DNA of 64,000 nt, from NCBI GenBank assembly GCA_964432595.1, contig CAYSOF010000003.1:1-64000 (forward strand), read 5' to 3'. Shown here piece by piece: positions 34,247 to 43,344 of this stretch. Each line of letters opens with the position of its first letter. Positions within the stretch are counted from its first letter, which is position 1. The position numbers were made by a program, and so were the translations under genes. Under the pieces are notes generated by a model. That model did not search any database. It was not told the origin of the DNA and saw nothing but the letters and a program-made list of their open reading frames with translations. The stretch comes from DASYLJ01 sp964432595 (lineage in GTDB: Bacteria > Desulfobacterota > Binatia > DP-6).

Positions 34247-35150
34247 GCCCGGCGCGCTGCGCGCGCAGCCAGGCCATGGTGGTCACCTCGGCGGCCGCGA
34301 TCATCCGCAAGAGCTCCCGCGTCTCGAGGTCGCTGCCGAGCACGTCCGCCACCGCCGTGATCGGGACGGCGACGTCGTCGTCGACGGGATAGCGGGCGAG
34401 CAGGACGTCGAGCTTGTCGTCGTCGGATACGCCCTCGCCGCCGAAGAACGCCATCGCCGCCTCGCGACATGCCGGCGACAGCTGCGCGCGCGGCGTGGCG
34501 CCCAGCGTTCCGAGTCGCTCGGCGCAGAGCCGCGCGTGGGTCGCCTCGCGCGCCGCGAGCGCGCGAAGCCCGCCGCGCAGGGCGGGCAGCCGGCACGCAG
34601 CCGCCCAGGCGTCCAGGACGGCCGACGACGCGGCCTCGGCGACTCCGAGCGCGTCGAGAAGCGCTTCGGCACGCTCGCGCTCCTCGGCGTCGACGCGCAC
34701 GCCGACCACCGGCAGGGCGCTGCCCTGCCCGCGCAGCCAGCGCAGGCTGACGCGGTCGTCGTCGGCCATGGTCTCGAGCAGCGCGCGCGTTTCGTCGTCG
34801 GCCGCGCTGGCGCCCAGCATCGGAACGAACGGATCGTCGGCCTCGACGGGAAACCGGGCAATCAAGATCGCCAACTTGGAACGGTCACCCACGCCCGGGG
34901 CGGCCAGCACGTGCAGCAACGCGGTGAGGTTGCGGCTGGGCGCCGCCGCCGGCGTGCCGCCGAGCGCGACGATGCGCGCGGTGGCAAGAGCGGCATGGCA
35001 TGCGTCGCGCGCCTGGACGACGCGGAGACCGCCGCGGAGCCGCGGATCGGCACAGCCCGCCACCCACTGCGCCAATGCCTGCGCTCCGGCGACGTCGGCC
35101 GCCTGCATCTGATCGAGCAGGTCGATCAGGCGAGCGCGCTCGGACGGCAT
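34215..35150 (-). CDS. Tandem ferritin-like helical protein
   Basis: A 311-residue all-helical protein made of two related halves of about 150 residues. The halves share LRGGLRxxxARxAxHA, then a variable loop, KLxxLxARxPVxxDxxVP, and a final DxETRxLLxxMxxxxxxxxxWLRxQ. Repeat 2 has REATHARL (ExxH, the ferritin-like iron-ligand pattern) while repeat 1 has RDACHAAL (DxxH). A ferritin-like fold with one altered site per half is therefore plausible. The ATG at 35150 is preceded by GGGAGG. Function is unknown; it could be iron or oxygen handling. Confidence 0.65.
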   Translation of the reverse strand: MPSERARLIDLLDQMQAADVAGAQALAQWVAGCADPRLRGGLRVVQARDACHAALATARIVALGGTPAAAPSRNLTALLHVLAAPGVGDRSKLAILIARFPVEADDPFVPMLGASAADDETRALLETMADDDRVSLRWLRGQGSALPVVGVRVDAEERERAEALLDALGVAEAASSAVLDAWAAACRLPALRGGLRALAAREATHARLCAERLGTLGATPRAQLSPACREAAMAFFGGEGVSDDDKLDVLLARYPVDDDVAVPITAVADVLGSDLETRELLRMIAAAEVTTMAWLRAQRAGLTPAADRPAS

Positions 35151-35217
35151 GTCAGGGCCTCCCGGAACACGTCTGCCGCGCAGGGTACGGGGTGCCCCCC
35201 CGTCTGTCAACGAACGA

Positions 35218-37926
35218 TCAGCGTCCGGTGCCCGTCAGCACGCGCACCTTCTGGCGGCGCTCGATCACCGGAGTGACCTCGTCGCGCGCCAGCAGATCCT
35301 CGAGGACGGCGGAGAGCGTCACCGCGCGCCGCGCGTTCGCCGGATCGGCGAGCTGCGCGCTGAGCGCGGCGGGTGCATCCTCGTTGCCGCCGATCACGAC
35401 CGCGTAGGGCACGGGCGTGATGCCGCCGAGCCCCGCGATCACCGCGTAGCCGTCGCGGCGCGGGAGATCGAGGTCGATCACGACCGCGAGCGGCTTGACG
35501 ACGCCGAGCAGGTCGGCCGCCTGCTTGCCGTCCCAGGCCATCGACACCGAGACGCGGCGACGCGACAGCGCCTGCCGCAGGCTCATCAGCGCGTCGACGT
35601 CGGCGCCCGTCGTGACGACGCGGCCGCCCTGCGCCGCGTACGGCCCGAGCGCCGCGATCACCGCGTCGGGATCGAGCGGCGGCACCGCCGGCTCGATGAG
35701 GCCGAGCGCCAGACCGCGATCGCCCGACGGGTCGGCGATGCATGCCCAGAACGGCGCCGTGCAGCCCGCCGCGCGCAACGCGATCAGCGCCTGCAAGGCG
35801 CCCGGCGCCGCGAGGTTCACGACGACGCGCTTCGGCTGGTGGTGCGTGATCTGCTCGCCCGCCGCCGCGTCGGGCGGCAGGACGACCACCTGATGGTCGG
35901 CCACGGTGCGCGCCCACGAATCGCTCGCGTCGAGCACGATCACCGCCGGATGATCGGCCGACAGCTGCGCGACGCGGTCCTCGGGCTCGCTCACCGCGAT
36001 GACGGTGACGGACTCGTCCGCACACGCCTCGTCGGGCGCCGGGATCTCGACCGGCTCCACGTCCTCCGTGACGAGATCGCCCGTCTCCGCGAGCTTCGCC
36101 GCGAGCGCATCGCGCTCCGCGACGGCCGCGGCCAGCTCGGCCGCGCGCGCATCCCGCTCGACGGCATGCTGCGCCGCGAGCGCGTCCCGCTCGGCGCGCG
36201 CTTCCGTGCGCGCGCGGTCACGGTCTTCCTCGGCGGAGGCCAGCAGCACGCGAAGCTGGTCGCGCTCGGCGGCCAGCATCTCGAGCCGTGCCCCCACCGC
36301 CGCGCCGTCTGCTTCGCTCTGCCGGGCGCCGGCGCGCGTACGCCCGAGCTCCTCACGCAGCGCCGTCACCTCCTGCACCACCGCCTCACGCTGCGCGAGC
36401 GCGTCCGCCGCGGCGCGCTCCGCATTCGCGAGCTCCTCGCCGAGACGCCGGCACTCCGCGACCGCGTCGGCCTCCGCCGTGGTCGCGCGCACGAGATCCT
36501 CGCGCGCCCGCCCGGCGTCGCCTTCGAGCTGGTCGAGCGTCGTGCGCATCAGCGCCAGCTCGCTGCGGACCGCGGCGAGCTCGCTCTCGAGCACCACGCG
36601 CGCCTCCTCGGCGACGCGGGCGCGCTCGCGCATGCCCTCGATGTCGGCGTCGGCCGCCGCGGCCTGACCCGCGAGCGCCGCGTCGAGCTCCTCGCGCAGC
36701 CGCTGCTCGCGCGTGGCCAGCGCCTGCTTCTCGGCCGTGAGGCGGGTCAGCTCATTCTGCCAACCCTGCTCGCGGCCGCGCTCGGCCGCCAGCGTGCCCT
36801 CGGCCTCGGCGAGCCGCTTCTCGAGACGCTCGAGCTCGCTCTGCCGATCGCGTGCGAGCCGCTCGGCCAGCGCCGCCTGATCGCGGCCGCTGCTGCGCGC
36901 CCGCTCGAGCTCGGTCCGCGCCTGCTGCGCGAGATCCTCGGCCTCCGTGCGCGCCTGCTCGAGCGCACTCTCGCGGCGCGCGTGCTCCATCTGCGCGACG
37001 GCCGCCTGCTCGAGCGCCGCCGCGAGCCGTTCGCGCTCGCGCTCCGCGGCGTCGAGCGCCGCGGCGAGCCGCGTGGTCTGCTCGGCCGCGCCCTGCGCGC
37101 GCGTCAGCTCCGCGCGCAGCGTCTCCTGATGCGCCGTCGCCTCGGCGAGCGAGCGGCGCAGGCGATCGGTCTCGCCGAGCTGCTCGCGCAGCGCACCCGC
37201 GACGCGCTCGGTCTCGGCAGAGAGCGTCTTCACCTCTTCGGCGAGGCGGTCGCGCTCGGCCGTGATCGTGACGATGTCGACGTCGGGCAGCGGACGGCGG
37301 AACGACGTGGCGTCGAGCGGCACCGGCGCGCCCACGCCCGCCTGGCGGCGGACCGCCTCGATCATCCGCGTCAGCTCCTGCAGCGGACGCCAGAGCGCCT
37401 GGATGTCGCGCTCCGCGAACGCCCGCGGGGCGACCGTGACGAGCACGATGCTGCCGAGCCCGGCGCCGCCCGCGTAGAGCGGCACGCAGGCGACCGTCCG
37501 CACCGGCGCCCCCGGCGGGATCAGACTCGGGACGTAGCGGTTCCGCGCGGCGCTCTCGATGAGATAGGCGCGCCGATTGAGGAGCCCGTGCAGCGGCATG
37601 TCCCAGCACGCGGGATCGCCGCGACGCACCGAGCGGAGCCGGCGGCAGCCTTCGTCCGACAGCCCGATCTCCGTCGCGAGGCGCAGGATGCCGTAGCGCA
37701 CGTCGAAGAGGCAGATGGCGCCCGCGCTGGCGCCGGTCGTGTCGACGATGGCCTGCAGCGCGGGTTCGAGCGCGTCCTCCGGCAGGCCGTCGGCCTGCGC
37801 GATGGCGCGCAGTCGCTCCGCGAGGTTCGGCCCGCGCGGCACGGCGCGGACGGGCGGTTCGTCGAGCATCTCCGCATCCGGCGAGTCGGGGGGACGCGGA
37901 CGACGGGGCTTGCGAAAGATCGGCAT
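35218..37926 (-). CDS. GAF-coiled-coil-receiver scaffold protein
   Basis: A 902-residue cytoplasmic protein. The N-terminal GAF domain (about 55-195) contains GAICLFDVRYGILRLATE. A very long coiled coil (about 215-655) is rich in A, E, R and L heptads. The C-terminal region has a linker domain and a receiver-like domain (about 785-890) with VVIDLDLPRRDGYAVI, where the Asp after VVIDL could be phosphorylated. There is no kinase or DNA-binding domain. The layout recalls cell-pole or gliding scaffolds such as FrzS, but with a GAF input. A start-proximal basic stretch (FRKPRRPRPP) is notable. It is monocistronic. Confidence 0.78.
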   Translation of the reverse strand: MPIFRKPRRPRPPDSPDAEMLDEPPVRAVPRGPNLAERLRAIAQADGLPEDALEPALQAIVDTTGASAGAICLFDVRYGILRLATEIGLSDEGCRRLRSVRRGDPACWDMPLHGLLNRRAYLIESAARNRYVPSLIPPGAPVRTVACVPLYAGGAGLGSIVLVTVAPRAFAERDIQALWRPLQELTRMIEAVRRQAGVGAPVPLDATSFRRPLPDVDIVTITAERDRLAEEVKTLSAETERVAGALREQLGETDRLRRSLAEATAHQETLRAELTRAQGAAEQTTRLAAALDAAERERERLAAALEQAAVAQMEHARRESALEQARTEAEDLAQQARTELERARSSGRDQAALAERLARDRQSELERLEKRLAEAEGTLAAERGREQGWQNELTRLTAEKQALATREQRLREELDAALAGQAAAADADIEGMRERARVAEEARVVLESELAAVRSELALMRTTLDQLEGDAGRAREDLVRATTAEADAVAECRRLGEELANAERAAADALAQREAVVQEVTALREELGRTRAGARQSEADGAAVGARLEMLAAERDQLRVLLASAEEDRDRARTEARAERDALAAQHAVERDARAAELAAAVAERDALAAKLAETGDLVTEDVEPVEIPAPDEACADESVTVIAVSEPEDRVAQLSADHPAVIVLDASDSWARTVADHQVVVLPPDAAAGEQITHHQPKRVVVNLAAPGALQALIALRAAGCTAPFWACIADPSGDRGLALGLIEPAVPPLDPDAVIAALGPYAAQGGRVVTTGADVDALMSLRQALSRRRVSVSMAWDGKQAADLLGVVKPLAVVIDLDLPRRDGYAVIAGLGGITPVPYAVVIGGNEDAPAALSAQLADPANARRAVTLSAVLEDLLARDEVTPVIERRQKVRVLTGTGR

Positions 37927-38375
37927 CGGGGGCTCCTGAGCCGAGCAACCGGTGTGCCGGGGCCAGACGCGGCGGATCCTCGTCGCAGCGCGCGATCCGC
38001 CGGCCAGACCGTCCAGAAACGGACGCTCTCGCCGACGGCCGTCAGCGTTGCGCCGGTTTACTGTATGGTTCTGCGTTGCGCGGTGCGCGGTCGCTCGCTA
38101 CGGCCGCGTCGAACCCGCGCGCGGGTCGCACCGATGGCACTGGGAATCGCCATGTCGCCTGCGTTACGCGGCGTAGGTGACGCTCCACGGGCTGGACCAG
38201 TCGAGGAGCAGCGCGATCGGTCACATGGTCGCGGTCTACACGGACCTGGTACAGCTTCCTGGAGATACGCGAGACGCTGAAGATGCCGATCGACGCGCAC
38301 GACGAAGCGCAGCCGCGCCAGAAGCCGGGTCGAACGCCGAAGGCACCGTAGGACAACGGGAGCGCGAGGTCCGTA
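37927..38375. other. Gene-poor stretch, lower G+C
   Basis: About 450 bases without a supported gene. An in-frame run ending at 38351 reads WYSFLEIRETLKMPIDAHDE and then a basic tail to a stop, but it has no good start and may be the tail of a lost gene. GTTTACTGTATGGTT near 38055 could be a promoter. Otherwise nothing is recognised. Confidence 0.5.
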
Positions 38376-38774
38376 ATGGCGAACCTAGCTGTCGAGCTTC
38401 ACGATTCGAGCCTGCTCACCACCTCCTGGTCTGGTCGGGACGTGGTGCTGTCGATGTCGGTCTACCTGCACCAGAGCACCGGGCGTCCCGGCAATGACGT
38501 GGGTACAGGCTGGACGCAGGACGCGGAGCTGCGAATCGGGACCGCAACGCTCGTCGTCGCGCCTCCCCAACCGCTGTGGATTCTCGATGGCATGGTGCAG
38601 GTCGGGGCGCATGTGTTCGACAATCTCCTGCCGATCCCGTTCGATCAGCAGGGGCAGGTCGTGGTGAGGTTTAGCGGCGCGAACGGAAAGCTGGAGGTCA
38701 CTGGGGTGTCCGCAACGCTCATTCTTCTGGGAGAGCCCACGTTCGTCGAAGACGTGCGGCCGGAGTCAAACTGA
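38376..38774 (+). CDS. Hypothetical beta-rich protein
   Basis: A 132-residue protein with no signal peptide or TM segment. Its alternating pattern (DVVLSMSVYLHQS, AELRIGTATLVV, LEVTGVSATLILLGE) suggests a beta-sandwich. GAGGTCC lies about 7 bases before the ATG. Base composition is visibly less G+C-rich than its neighbours, so it may be a recent arrival. No family is recognised. Confidence 0.6.
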   Translation: MANLAVELHDSSLLTTSWSGRDVVLSMSVYLHQSTGRPGNDVGTGWTQDAELRIGTATLVVAPPQPLWILDGMVQVGAHVFDNLLPIPFDQQGQVVVRFSGANGKLEVTGVSATLILLGEPTFVEDVRPESN

Positions 38775-38799
38775 GACACGACCGACACGACGCTGCGCA

Positions 38800-38828
38800 T
38801 TGACAGGGCGGCAAGCGTCTTGCATTCT
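38800..38828 (+). promoter_or_regulatory. Candidate promoter for the TPR gene
   Basis: TTGACA at 38800-38805, a 17-base spacer and CATTCT at 38823-38828 preceded by TG. Transcription would start near 38835, which argues for GTG 38838 rather than TTG 38820 as the gene start and would make the mRNA nearly leaderless. Confidence 0.35.
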
Positions 38829-38837
38829 TCGCCTCCC

Positions 38838-39479
38838 GTGACGCAGCCAATCTTCAGGGGAGCCCGCGGCCTGGCTGCGGCCGTGGCGTTGCTGACGGCC
38901 CATCCGGTGCTCGCGACCGCCGAGTCGCCGCAGGATCTCGCGAAGCAGTCCGTCGACATCTGCCATCAGGGCCGCGCCGCGAAGGACCGCACCGAACGCG
39001 AAGCGCTCTACACCAAGGGCCAGGCGCTGGCCGAGCAGGCCATCGAGGGCAACGACAACCTCGTCGATGCCCACTACGGCATGTTCTGCAATCTGGGTGA
39101 ACTTTTGCGCCTCGACGGCGAGAAGATCACCTCGGTGTTCAAGCTGCGGCGCCTGATGGCTGAGCTCGATCGCACGCTCGAGCTGGACCCGACCCATCTC
39201 GACGCGCTCGCCACGAAGGGTACGCTGCTGGTGCGGTTGCCGGCCCTGCTCGGGGGCGATCCGCCCAAAGGCGAGAAGATGCTGCGCGAGGTGGTGAAGC
39301 GCGACGACAACGCGCTCACGTCGCGCATCACGCTCGCGCGCACGCTCGAAGAGCGCGGCGACAAGGAAGAGGCCCTGCCGCTGGCGCAACGGGCGATGCA
39401 GATCGCGCGCGCGCAGGGACGGGCCGACAAGATCGCCGAATGCCAGGCGGTCCTCACCGACCTCGGCGCTCAGCAATAA
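38838..39479 (+). CDS. Exported TPR-repeat protein
   Basis: A 213-residue protein (from GTG 38838; TTG 38820 would add six residues). A signal peptide of about 30 residues ends ATAES. The rest is helical, with TPR-type spacing: AKQSVDICHQGRAAKD, ALAEQAIEGNDNLVDAHYGM, LDRTLELDPTHLDALATKGTL, and LARTLEERGDKEEALPLAQRAM. It resembles TatT-like periplasmic TPR proteins of exporter systems. It is 13 bases upstream of glpD, so probably co-transcribed. Confidence 0.75.
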   Translation: MTQPIFRGARGLAAAVALLTAHPVLATAESPQDLAKQSVDICHQGRAAKDRTEREALYTKGQALAEQAIEGNDNLVDAHYGMFCNLGELLRLDGEKITSVFKLRRLMAELDRTLELDPTHLDALATKGTLLVRLPALLGGDPPKGEKMLREVVKRDDNALTSRITLARTLEERGDKEEALPLAQRAMQIARAQGRADKIAECQAVLTDLGAQQ

Positions 39480-39492
39480 CGCAGCTCGGCGC

Positions 39493-41088
39493 ATGACGTC
39501 GCTGACCCGGGCTGCGCGCGACACCGCCATCGGCGCCCTCGCAGGGGCTGACCTCGACCTGCTCGTGGTCGGCGGCGGCATCACGGGCGCGGGCATCGCA
39601 CGGGACGCCGCGCTGCGCGGGCTCTCCGTCGCACTGATCGAGGCGGTCGACTTCGCCGCCGGCACGTCGAGCCGCAGCTCGAAGCTGATCCACGGCGGCG
39701 TCCGCTACCTGCAACAGGGCGACATCGGCCTCGTGCGCGAAGCGGCGAGCGAGCGCGCCGTGCTGCGCAAGCTGGCGCCCCACCTGGCCGAGCCGCTGCT
39801 GATGGTCATGCCGACGTACGGACGCGCCACGCACATGAAGCTCGGCGCCGGCCTGTGGACGTTCGAGAAGATCGCGACCGTCGACGCGTCCGAGAAGCAC
39901 AAGATGTGGGACCGCGACGAGGCGCTGCGCAACGAGCCGGTACTGAACGGCGAGAAGCTCTTCGGCGCCGCCACGTTCGTCGAGTACCTCACCGACGACG
40001 CGCGGCTCGTGCTGGCGAACGTCGCCGGCGCGCACGCGGCGGGCGCGCTCGTCGCGAACCATGCCGAGGTGATCGCGCTCGACGGTACGCAGGCGACGAT
40101 TCGCGACGCGCTGAACGGCCGCACGGTGCGCACGCGCGCCCGCGTCGTCATCAACGCCGCCGGTCCGTGGGTCGGCGAGGTGCGGCGCCGCGCCGGCGCC
40201 GCCAGCGGCCGACAGCTGCAGCTGACGAAGGGCATCCATCTCGTCGTCGACCACGCGCGGCTGCCGGTGAACAACGTCGTCGTCATGGCGGCGCGCGACA
40301 AGCGCCCGGTGTTCGCGGTCCCGCGCGACGGCATCACCTACCTCGGCACCACCGACACGCTGTTCGGCCGGCCGACGCTGCACCCCGACGTCACGGCCGA
40401 GGACGCCGACTACCTGATCGACGCGGCGAACCGCACGTTCACCGGGCCACCGCTCGCGAAGAGCGACGTGCTGGCATCGTGGGCCGGGCTCCGTCCGCTC
40501 CTCGCCGAGGAAGGCAAGTCGCCGTCGGAGATCTCGCGCAAGGACGAGATCATGGTCGACGGCTCGAGCGGCCTCATCTCGATCGCCGGCGGCAAGCTGA
40601 CGACGTATCGCCGCATGGCGGAACGCGTCGTCGACCAGGTGTGCCAGAAGCTCGGCAAGCAGACGCCGAGCCGCACCACCGAGGTGCCGCTGCCCGGCGG
40701 CGAGACGCCGGCGGCCGACCTGCCCGCGCGGCTGCCGCAGCTCGCTCCCGCGGAGCTCGCACGGCTCGTCCGCCTGCACGGCGCCGATGCCGCGGCCATC
40801 GCCGACCGCGTCGCCGCGTCGCCCGCGAGCGGCGAGATCGTCGCGGGCCTGCCCGGCGTGCTGCGCGCAGAGGTCGAGCACGCGGTCGACGCCGAGATGG
40901 CACTGACCCTCGAGGACGTGCTGGAACGCCGCCTGCGTGTGCTGCTATTCGATCGCGCGCAGGGTACCGAGGGGGTGGAGGGCGCCGCCGCGATCGTCGC
41001 GGAGCGCCTCGGGTGGGACGCCGCACGCACCGCGGCGGAGATCGACGGATACCGCCGCCTGGCGGCCAGCCTGAGGAGCTTCCGATGA
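39493..41088 (+). CDS. glpD: FAD-dependent glycerol-3-phosphate dehydrogenase
   Basis: A 531-residue membrane-associated flavoenzyme that oxidises sn-glycerol-3-phosphate to dihydroxyacetone phosphate and passes electrons to quinones. FAD-binding GGGITGAG is at 27-34, after LDLLVV. GTSSRSSKLIHGGVRYLQQG is the GlpD/GlpA signature. The C-terminal GlpO/DAO_C helical domain spans about 395-531. The length is normal. It overlaps the AGPS-like gene by ATGA. The pairing suggests supply of DHAP for lipid-backbone synthesis as well as catabolism. Confidence 0.94.
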   Translation: MTSLTRAARDTAIGALAGADLDLLVVGGGITGAGIARDAALRGLSVALIEAVDFAAGTSSRSSKLIHGGVRYLQQGDIGLVREAASERAVLRKLAPHLAEPLLMVMPTYGRATHMKLGAGLWTFEKIATVDASEKHKMWDRDEALRNEPVLNGEKLFGAATFVEYLTDDARLVLANVAGAHAAGALVANHAEVIALDGTQATIRDALNGRTVRTRARVVINAAGPWVGEVRRRAGAASGRQLQLTKGIHLVVDHARLPVNNVVVMAARDKRPVFAVPRDGITYLGTTDTLFGRPTLHPDVTAEDADYLIDAANRTFTGPPLAKSDVLASWAGLRPLLAEEGKSPSEISRKDEIMVDGSSGLISIAGGKLTTYRRMAERVVDQVCQKLGKQTPSRTTEVPLPGGETPAADLPARLPQLAPAELARLVRLHGADAAAIADRVAASPASGEIVAGLPGVLRAEVEHAVDAEMALTLEDVLERRLRVLLFDRAQGTEGVEGAAAIVAERLGWDAARTAAEIDGYRRLAASLRSFR

Positions 41089-42464
41089 GCGAGATCGCGA
41101 ACGCGATGCAGAAGGCGCTCGGCGCCGACCGGGTCAGCGAGGACACGTCCGCCCACCGCGTCGACTACTGGATCCTGGCGCATCTGCGCGCGCGGCAGGG
41201 CAAGCTCGGCCCGGGGCCGTCGTGCATCGTCCGCCCCCGCAACACCGTGGAGGTCGCGACGGCGGTGCGCACGGCGCAGCAGCACGGCGTGCCGATCGTT
41301 CCGTTCGGCGGCGGCTCCGGCGTCCTCGGCGGCGCGGTGCCGACGACCGGCTCCGTCGTGATCGACCTCACGGCGATGAACAAGCTGATCGCGCTCGACG
41401 AAATCGCGCTGACCGCGCGCGCCGAGGCCGGCCTCCTCGGCGGCGAGTACGAGCGCCTCGTCACGGCGCGCGGCTACACGACGGGCCACTATCCGCAGTC
41501 GATCGAGCGCGCCACGATGGGCGGCCTCGTCGCAACGCGTTCCGCCGGACAGTTCTCGACGAAGTACGGCAACATCGAGGACCTGCTGCTCGGGCTCGAG
41601 GTGGTGCTGCCGAGCGGCGACGTCATTCGGCTCGACCCCGTGCCGCGCGCATCCACCGGCCCGTCGATCCGCGAGCTGTTCCTCGGTAGCGAGGGGGCGC
41701 TCGGCATCATCACCGAGGTCACGGTCCGCGTGCACCCGCTGCCCGAGAAGCGGGCCGTCGCGACGTTCGGCTTTCCGACGGTGGCCGCGGGGCTCGAGGC
41801 GATCCGCCGCATCATGCGCGTCGGCTGGAAGCCCGCCGTCGTGCGCCTGTACGACCAGCTCGAGAGCGGCCGCAACTTCAGCGAGTCCGCGCCGCCGGAC
41901 ACCTGCCTGCTGCTCGTCGTCTCCGAGGGCCCCGCGGGCCTCGTCGACGCCGAGATGGCGGCGATCAAGGCCGAGTGCGGCACCGATCTCGGGCCGGCGG
42001 CGGTCGAGCACTGGCTCGGGCATCGCAATCAGGTGCCGTCGTGGGACTTCTTCCTCGACAAGGAGCTGATCGTCGACACGATCGAGGTCGCGGCGACGTG
42101 GGACAAGGTGCCGAAGCTGTACGACGGCGTGATCGGCGCGCTGCAGACGGTGCCCGGTATCCTCGCCGCGAGCGCGCACAGCTCGCACAGCTACATGAGC
42201 GGTACGAACCTCTACATCACGTTCGCGCTGAAGCCCGATCCGTGGGAGCACGCCGAGGACGTCTACCTCGACGCGTGGGGCCGCGTGCTGCAGACGACGC
42301 TCGGCGCGGGCGGCACGATCGCGCACCATCACGGCATCGGCCGGCTGCGCGTGCCGTGGCTCGAGAAGGAGCTCAAGAGCGCGTACCCGGTGCTGCTGGC
42401 CGTGAAGCGCGCGCTCGATCCGGCGGGCATCATGAACCCCGGGACGCTCGTCGCGCCCCGGTGA
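41085..42464 (+). CDS. AGPS-like FAD-binding oxidase
   Basis: A 459-residue flavoprotein of the VAO/PCMH group. The FAD_binding_4 part has IVPFGGGSGVLGG and ERATMGGLVATRSAGQFSTKYGNIEDLL. The C-terminal cap has HSYMSGTNLYITF and IAHHHGIGRLRVPWL with H414-H416. The HHHG motif and the NIEDLL/G-S-EGALGIIT segments are those of alkyl-dihydroxyacetone-phosphate synthase, which swaps an acyl for an alkyl chain on DHAP to make ether lipids. A D-lactate/glycolate oxidase function is the alternative. Coupling to glpD (ATGA) supports a DHAP-linked role. Confidence 0.8.
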   Translation: MSEIANAMQKALGADRVSEDTSAHRVDYWILAHLRARQGKLGPGPSCIVRPRNTVEVATAVRTAQQHGVPIVPFGGGSGVLGGAVPTTGSVVIDLTAMNKLIALDEIALTARAEAGLLGGEYERLVTARGYTTGHYPQSIERATMGGLVATRSAGQFSTKYGNIEDLLLGLEVVLPSGDVIRLDPVPRASTGPSIRELFLGSEGALGIITEVTVRVHPLPEKRAVATFGFPTVAAGLEAIRRIMRVGWKPAVVRLYDQLESGRNFSESAPPDTCLLLVVSEGPAGLVDAEMAAIKAECGTDLGPAAVEHWLGHRNQVPSWDFFLDKELIVDTIEVAATWDKVPKLYDGVIGALQTVPGILAASAHSSHSYMSGTNLYITFALKPDPWEHAEDVYLDAWGRVLQTTLGAGGTIAHHHGIGRLRVPWLEKELKSAYPVLLAVKRALDPAGIMNPGTLVAPR

Positions 42465-43282
42465 CCGGGGTCGTCCGGCCGGCGCGCCGTCCGTCCGGAT
42501 GGATCGCCCCCGGGCCGGCGCCGGTCGTGCCGGCCGATCGCGACGACGTCTGGCCGGGACCCGGCGAGGAGCTCTGCTGGCTCGCCGGCGACTGGCGCAT
42601 CCTGCAGCTCGCGCGCGGCCACCGCTGGTCGCTGGACGACCTCGTCACCGCGTGGCTCGCCGCGGAGGTCGCCTCGCCCGCGCGCTTCGCGGATCTCGGC
42701 TGCGGCATCGGCACCGTCCTGCTGCTCACCGCGTGGCGCTTTCCGACGGCGACGGGCGTCGGCGTCGAAGCGCAGGACGTGAGCGTCGACCTCGCGCGCC
42801 GCTCGATCGCGTGGAACGGCGTCGGCGATCGCGTCTCCGTCGTCCACGGCGACCTGCGCGAGACGCGACTCGCCGGTCCGTTCGACCTCGTGACCGCCAC
42901 GCCGCCGTACCTGCCGCCCGGAACGGCCGTCGAATCGGCGCGCACGCAGTGGGGTCCGTGCCACTTCGAGCATCGCGGCGGCATCGAGGACTACTGCGCG
43001 GCGGCCGCGCGCGTCCTCGCGCCGGACGGCTGGCTCGTCACGTGCGCCGGCGCGCTGCAGGAACGACGCGTGATCGACGGTGCGGCACGCGCGGGGCTCA
43101 CGATCGCCCGCCGGCGCGACGTCGTGCCGCGCGACGGGAAGGCGCCGCTGTTCGCGGTGTACGCGATGCGCGTTGGCGCATACTCGACCACCATCGAGAC
43201 GCCGCTCGTCGTGCGCGACCGCAGTGGGCGATGGACGCCCGACTTCCAGGCCGTGCGGATCGCGATGGGCCTGCCGACCTAG
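42461..43282 (+). CDS. TrmN6-like SAM methyltransferase
   Basis: A 273-residue class I methyltransferase. Motif I is FADLGCGIGTVLLL, the acidic loop is GVEAQDVSVDLA, and the catalytic loop is VTATPPYLPPG. The layout is that of tRNA1(Val) adenine-37 N6-methyltransferase and protein/tRNA N-methyltransferases using NPPY, but the Asn of NPPY is Thr here. It starts at GTG 42461 in the stop of the AGPS-like gene. The operon context (lipid enzymes) does not match a tRNA role, so the substrate is open. Confidence 0.8.
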   Translation: MTGVVRPARRPSGWIAPGPAPVVPADRDDVWPGPGEELCWLAGDWRILQLARGHRWSLDDLVTAWLAAEVASPARFADLGCGIGTVLLLTAWRFPTATGVGVEAQDVSVDLARRSIAWNGVGDRVSVVHGDLRETRLAGPFDLVTATPPYLPPGTAVESARTQWGPCHFEHRGGIEDYCAAAARVLAPDGWLVTCAGALQERRVIDGAARAGLTIARRRDVVPRDGKAPLFAVYAMRVGAYSTTIETPLVVRDRSGRWTPDFQAVRIAMGLPT

Positions 43283-43318
43283 ACTCCGATCCATCCTGGT
43301 CCCTGCCTCACGGGGCGC

Positions 43319-43344
43319 GCGAGAAGGTTTCCTCTTGTTCTCGC
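43319..43344 (+). terminator. Weak hairpin after the methyltransferase gene
   Basis: GCGAGAA at 43319-43325 pairs with TTCTCGC at 43338-43344 across a 12-base pyrimidine-rich loop, 37 bases after the stop. There is no T-run. Confidence 0.3.

Noticed and set aside
38181..38351. Small frame reading WYSFLEIRETLKMPIDAHDE
   Set aside because: Protein-like in look but without a start codon in a sensible place; kept only as a possible remnant in the gene-poor stretch.
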